The notes beneath the pieces are model-generated. The model had not been told where the DNA came from. It did no database searches and worked only from the letters and a program-made list of their open reading frames with translations. DNA of 64,000 nucleotides from Lethocerus indicus (lineage: Eukaryota > Arthropoda > Insecta > Hemiptera > Belostomatidae): assembly GCA_019843655.1 (NCBI GenBank), contig JACDQD010000010.1, forward strand, positions 10,585,637 to 10,649,636, in the 5' to 3' direction. Positions 62,797 through 64,000 of the stretch are shown here, piece after piece (within the stretch, counting starts at the first letter, position 1; each line of letters starts with the position of its first letter). A program made the position numbers and the translations under genes.

Positions 62797-64000
62797 GTAA
62801 GTCATTTTTAAGTAGCAAGTTTTAATTTAAGTCCATAATTATGGGTTTGTAATTTACATAAATTGCGATATCATCTGCATTTTTGTTTAAAGAATATCAA
62901 ACAAAATAATGATTATTTTTCATTTTTAATATGTAATACTTTAACACTTATAGACAAATATTTTGTCTGAATCTTTGAACCACAAGGAAAAAATATGATA
63001 AAAATATTTACTGATAATTGGTGTACAGTACAATGTTTTCTTTACAAAGTACTAAGAGTTGTACAAGGGATAATCTGCATAGAATTAAACAAAAGTGAAA
63101 TTTGAGTTGGAGTATAGATTTACTGTTAACAATATAAGGCTAGTCTAAATCTAATTAGGAAACAAAGCTGAAGTTAGGTTGGTGATCATACAATCTTACA
63201 ATCTTCTGCATTCTACCCAGAAATTTGAATGCCAGTATGTGTTTTACCCAGGGTTTTAGATTCAAAATTTAACATTTAAAATTAATTAATCGAACAACCT
63301 ATCCAACATTTCATTACATTAACAAGAATATTACAACCAACCCATTTGTAACTATAGGCAAAGACGTTTTTAAAGTTTAAGTATTCTATTCATTTTATAC
63401 TCTTTTTAATCCTTTTCCTTTATTAATATTGCTGATAAATAAATTTACAAACCGTCAAATTTGTCTCTTATATGGCGTAATTGCAGATCACTGTTATCAC
63501 TATCATTGTATATTAGATATTATCATTAAAACGAATATTGGAAGACTGCAAATAAGTTAAGTTCTTTTTTTATTTTGTTTACTATGAGAATGACTACTGC
63601 AAAAGTGATTATGACTTTTGAAATAGTCAATGTCCTAATTGAAACATTCACCTTGATAATATGATGAAATTATAACCGAGTATATATTAACTTATTAAGT
63701 AATATCTATTAAGTTTGGGATGGTGTATATATGCATGAATGCTAACATTTATATATACAAGTCATCTACAAGTATTGAGAGTATTTTGCCCAACAAAAAC
63801 AAGTCGGGTCAACCCGAGGACACTTTAAATAAGGAAGATGAAAAAAGTAACAGAGAATTTCCAGAAATAAAAACCGCAATAAACTCCCCTTAGTGAAGTG
63901 TGAGCTCTCCGAGCTATGATAGCCGACAGAGTAATAAATGCTGCTCAGTATTCCACTTATGGCCCCACAAAATGCGCCCCATCCGCATATCAAATAGCTC
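62797..64000. other. Stretch with one hydrophilic ORF at the edge
   Basis: Mostly AT-rich. A plus-strand ORF from ATG 63735 to TAG 63893 (52 codons) encodes a hydrophilic peptide containing SSTSIESILPNKNK. The S-I-E-S-I-L run resembles, but does not meet, the eh1 repression motif (its key aromatic residue is absent). No acceptor with a pyrimidine tract precedes it. A minus-strand 75-codon ORF overlaps it. Nothing else is supported. Confidence 0.35.

Overview
This 64 kb window looks like gene-poor nuclear DNA from a eukaryote, most likely an invertebrate animal. An arthropod is my best guess, but the sequence does not prove it. It is AT-rich, CpG is not visibly depleted, stop codons are dense in all frames, and there are long TA, GA and GT microsatellites plus decayed retroelement-like fragments. 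There is no bacterial-style gene packing, no operon, no rRNA, no intact tRNA, no CRISPR array and no recognisable conserved protein domain. No ORF reaches a length that is convincing in itself, and the longest ones (about 120-150 codons) lie in low-complexity or GC-rich tracts. I therefore call no gene with high confidence.

Layout. 1-8 kb: AT-rich DNA with a TA tract, a 16-bp palindrome and one candidate first coding exon with a signal peptide (4880-4990). 8-10 kb: two short fragments that share a motif, a hairpin and a TTA-type tail, read as 3' ends of one LINE/SINE family. 10-23 kb: no gene; TA and GA tracts, two CTCF-like motifs (13.69 and 18.89 kb), a GC-rich island at 20.5-21 kb and a G-quadruplex-type tract at 21.45 kb. 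23-28 kb: two copies of a foldback element in opposite orientation (23.42 and 27.63 kb), a TAAT-rich palindrome and a possible small secreted peptide ORF. 29-31 kb: a GC-rich island and a minus-strand sequence with a hammerhead-ribozyme-like core, probably from a retroelement. 31-46 kb: a hairpin cluster (35.9-36.05 kb) just upstream of the best promoter-like site (36.68 kb), followed by a two-exon gene model (37.08-37.56 kb), a second weaker two-exon model (38.2-38.5 kb), two more CTCF-like motifs, TA tracts and a large GA tract. 46-57 kb: mostly unannotatable DNA with a weak promoter/donor site, a 42-bp tandem repeat, a third small gene model (55.75-56.2 kb) and a 106-bp GA tract. 57-64 kb: a tRNA-like sequence on the minus strand (59.0 kb), TA/GA tracts, a cluster of related sequence fragments (61.2-62.4 kb) and an open exon candidate with a consensus splice donor (62.69-62.80 kb).

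The gene models rest on splice sites, start context and open frames only. In AT-rich DNA such combinations arise by chance, so they are leads for RNA-seq, not annotations to rely on. The observations I trust most are structural: the inverted pair of foldback elements, the perfect palindromes, the period-42 tandem repeat, the shared tail motif at 8.3 and 9.55 kb and the microsatellites. If the window functions mainly as regulatory DNA, then the GC-rich, CpG-rich islands and the CTCF-like motifs between them would be the parts to test.
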